Shown here one piece after another: positions 62,357 to 64,000 of a stretch of 64,000 bases of DNA. The stretch comes from Mucilaginibacter sp. Lineage in GTDB: Bacteria > Bacteroidota > Bacteroidia > Sphingobacteriales > Sphingobacteriaceae. The notes beneath the pieces were generated by a model. It saw nothing but the letters and a program-made list of their open reading frames with translations, was not told where the DNA came from and did not search any database. The DNA is taken from NCBI RefSeq assembly GCF_028288225.1, contig NZ_JAQBOC010000061.1:35324-99323 (forward strand), given 5' to 3'. The position numbers and the translations under genes were made by a program. Each line of letters starts with the position of its first letter. The first letter of the stretch is position 1.

Positions 62357-63088
62357 ATGTTTCACAGCTTAGGAAAATATATACTCTTACTGCATTTAAG
62401 TTTCCGCAAACCCGAAAAGTTCAAAGTGTATTGGACTGAAGTTATGCGCGAAATGGTATCTGTAGGGATTGGCTCATTGGGTATTATCAGTATCATATCC
62501 CTGTTTATAGGCGCAGCTACCACTATCCAGGTTGCTTTTCAGTTATCCAGCCCGCTGGTGCCACGCAGTATTGCAGGCAGCATCGCCCGCGATTCAACCA
62601 TACTGGAATTTAGTCCAACTATTTCATCACTTGTATTGGCAGGCCGGGTGGGTTCAAGTATTGCATCGCAGATAGGCACTATGCGGGTTACCGAACAAAT
62701 TGATGCGCTTGAAATTATGGGTGTTAATGCGCCGGGCTACCTTATTGCTCCCAAAATTATTGCCGGGATGACCATGGTGCCTCTGCTGGTTATTGTTTCC
62801 ATAGCCCTGGGTATTACAGGCGGCTGGATTGCCTGCGTGGTATCAGGCGACGTTAGCCCGGCCGATTATATCTCAGGGGTACATAGCGATTTTGATGGCC
62901 TGACAGTTAGGGTTGCACTGGTTAAGGCAGTTGTTTTTGGTTTTATCATTGCTTCCATCTGTGCTTACCAGGGATTTTATACATCAGGGGGCGCATTGGA
63001 AGTGGGGCAATCCGCTACCAAAGGTGTAGTATACAGTTGTGTAATGATTTTATTTGCCGATTTGGTTATTACACGCTTAATGTTATGA
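62357..63088 (+). CDS. mlaE: MlaE-type ABC permease
   Basis: Protein of 243 residues with the MlaE/YrbE motif set: AATTIQVAFQLSSPLVPRSI and LVLAGRVGSSIASQIGTM, several membrane segments. It moves phospholipids between membranes with MlaF. The start of mlaF (63085) overlaps its stop by ATGA. Confidence 0.93.
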   Translation: MFHSLGKYILLLHLSFRKPEKFKVYWTEVMREMVSVGIGSLGIISIISLFIGAATTIQVAFQLSSPLVPRSIAGSIARDSTILEFSPTISSLVLAGRVGSSIASQIGTMRVTEQIDALEIMGVNAPGYLIAPKIIAGMTMVPLLVIVSIALGITGGWIACVVSGDVSPADYISGVHSDFDGLTVRVALVKAVVFGFIIASICAYQGFYTSGGALEVGQSATKGVVYSCVMILFADLVITRLML

Positions 63089-63837
63089 TCGAGGTAAAGG
63101 ATATTTATAAAACATTTGGCGATAATGAAGTACTGAAAGGTATTAGTGCAAAATTTTCGCCTGGTAAAAATAACCTTATTATTGGTGGCTCAGGCTCAGG
63201 AAAAACCACTTTACTTAAGTGTATTGTTGGCTTGCATGATCCGACCAAAGGACAGGTGTTTTTTAATGATCAGAATTTTACGGAAATGGATTTTACCGAG
63301 CGTGTGCCGATCCGTACCGAAATAGGTATGCTTTTTCAAAACTCAGCATTGTTTGATTCCATGACGGTAGAGGAGAACATTATGTTCCCGTTAAACCTGT
63401 TTACCCAACAATCAAATGCTGAGAAGCTTGAACGGGCTAACTTTTGCCTGGAAAGGGTTAATCTTAAGGGGAAAAATAAATTATACCCATCTGAGCTTTC
63501 CGGAGGGATGAAAAAAAGGGTAGGGATAGCGCGGGCTATCTCTATGCAGCCAAAATACCTGTTTGTTGATGAGCCAAATTCAGGCCTCGACCCCAAAACA
63601 GCCATCCTGATAGATGAGCTAATAAATGAACTAACCGAGGAATATGAGATAACTACCGTTGTTGTTACACACGATATGAATTCAGTTATGGGAATAGGCG
63701 ATCATATTGTGTTTTTACATGAGGGTAAAAAATGGTGGGAAGGCTCAAAACAGGAAATTGCACATACTGATAATAAAGAACTGAACTCGTTTGTATTTGC
63801 CAGCAAATTTATGCAGGCAGCGAAAGGGAAGCTGTAA
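63085..63837 (+). CDS. mlaF: MlaF-type ABC ATPase
   Basis: Start taken at ATG 63085 (MIEVKDIYKTFGD) since an earlier ATG (63037) lies inside mlaE. 250 residues. Walker A GGSGSGKTT (33-41), signature LSGGMKKRVG (about 138) and Walker B FVDEPNSGLDP. It powers the MlaE permease. The MlaD partner is not in the window. Confidence 0.95.
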   Translation: MIEVKDIYKTFGDNEVLKGISAKFSPGKNNLIIGGSGSGKTTLLKCIVGLHDPTKGQVFFNDQNFTEMDFTERVPIRTEIGMLFQNSALFDSMTVEENIMFPLNLFTQQSNAEKLERANFCLERVNLKGKNKLYPSELSGGMKKRVGIARAISMQPKYLFVDEPNSGLDPKTAILIDELINELTEEYEITTVVVTHDMNSVMGIGDHIVFLHEGKKWWEGSKQEIAHTDNKELNSFVFASKFMQAAKGKL

Positions 63838-63930
63838 ATTAGTTTAAAGTAAAGAGTCTTTAGGCAACCTCTAAAAACTCAGTTGAAAGAATAGTCATTA
63901 TAATCAGTTGTCATTGAGTATCTTGCATTA

Positions 63931-64000
63931 ATGAAACAATATAAACGTCATAGAGATTACGGTTTTTTTGACCAGGACATCAGATTGACTAAGCTGAGTG
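63931..64000 (+). mobile_element. Start of a transposase gene (partial)
   Basis: ATG 63931 opens a frame that runs past the window edge. Its 23 residues (MKQYKRHRDYGFFDQDIRLT) match the N-terminus of IS5-type transposases. TTTAGGCAACCTCTAAA (63859-63875) upstream could be part of the left inverted repeat. Not enough to name the IS. Confidence 0.6.

Overview
The window looks like a chromosome segment of a Bacteroidota species of the Sphingobacteriaceae type (Mucilaginibacter or Pedobacter relatives). The grounds are Bacteroidota-type conjugation genes (DUF4134 TraE, DUF4133 TraF, TraG, TraI, TraJ, TraK, TraM), weak Shine-Dalgarno sites, an M1 peptidase and MacB/FtsX-like permeases of the Bacteroidota style, a bactofilin, and many intergenic stem-loops. 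The species is inferred, not proven.

Layout. (1) About 1-5350 is an AT-rich, one-way operon: the end of an unknown gene, a SIR2-like protein, a STAND NTPase with a membrane segment, and a CHAT-type caspase-like protease. The SIR2 C-terminus and the CHAT N-terminus appear to share an effector-associated adaptor-like module. This is the best candidate for an undescribed conflict (anti-phage or suicide) system. (2) About 5600-12000 is accessory cargo: a winged-helix/Fic fusion behind three 24-bp tandem repeats, a divergent RpiA, a broken HTH gene, a lipoprotein with a papain-like C-terminus plus a small partner, and a cysteine-free Crp/Fnr regulator with two perfect FNR-type boxes. (3) About 11900-33200 is an integrative conjugative element (ICE) core: a RteC-like protein, the tra genes, a 1866-residue methylase/helicase, a second regulatory cluster (two paralogous winged-helix proteins around an excisionase), an ORF6N gene between 35-bp palindromes, and a tyrosine integrase beside tRNA-Ser(GGA) (33475-33562). 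No relaxase, coupling protein, TraL, TraN or TraO is seen here, so the element either continues to the left or is incomplete. (4) About 33800-63840 is ordinary chromosome: polyprenyl synthase, TerC/Alx, truncated hemoglobin, diadenylate cyclase, sterol desaturase-like enzyme, M1 aminopeptidase, three tandem FtsX-like permeases, an esterase with PA14, bacilliredoxin, M23 peptidase with bactofilin, AhcY, two GYF-RDD proteins, LiaF/PspC-like stress proteins, an SDR, GtrA and MlaE/MlaF. A transposase begins at the right edge.

How the parts fit. The integrase, excisionase and repeated TGCCACGA boxes form an integration module beside tRNA-Ser. The tra genes build a Bacteroidota type IV secretion channel, with TraG as the VirB4-like motor, TraJ as VirB6-like, TraK as VirB8-like and TraM as VirB10-like. 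The cargo genes probably bring host defence and regulation. The chromosomal part is marked by long inverted repeats built from 7-8 base words and by a GC-rich composite repeat that has entered the end of a gene; I noticed neither in the ICE part.
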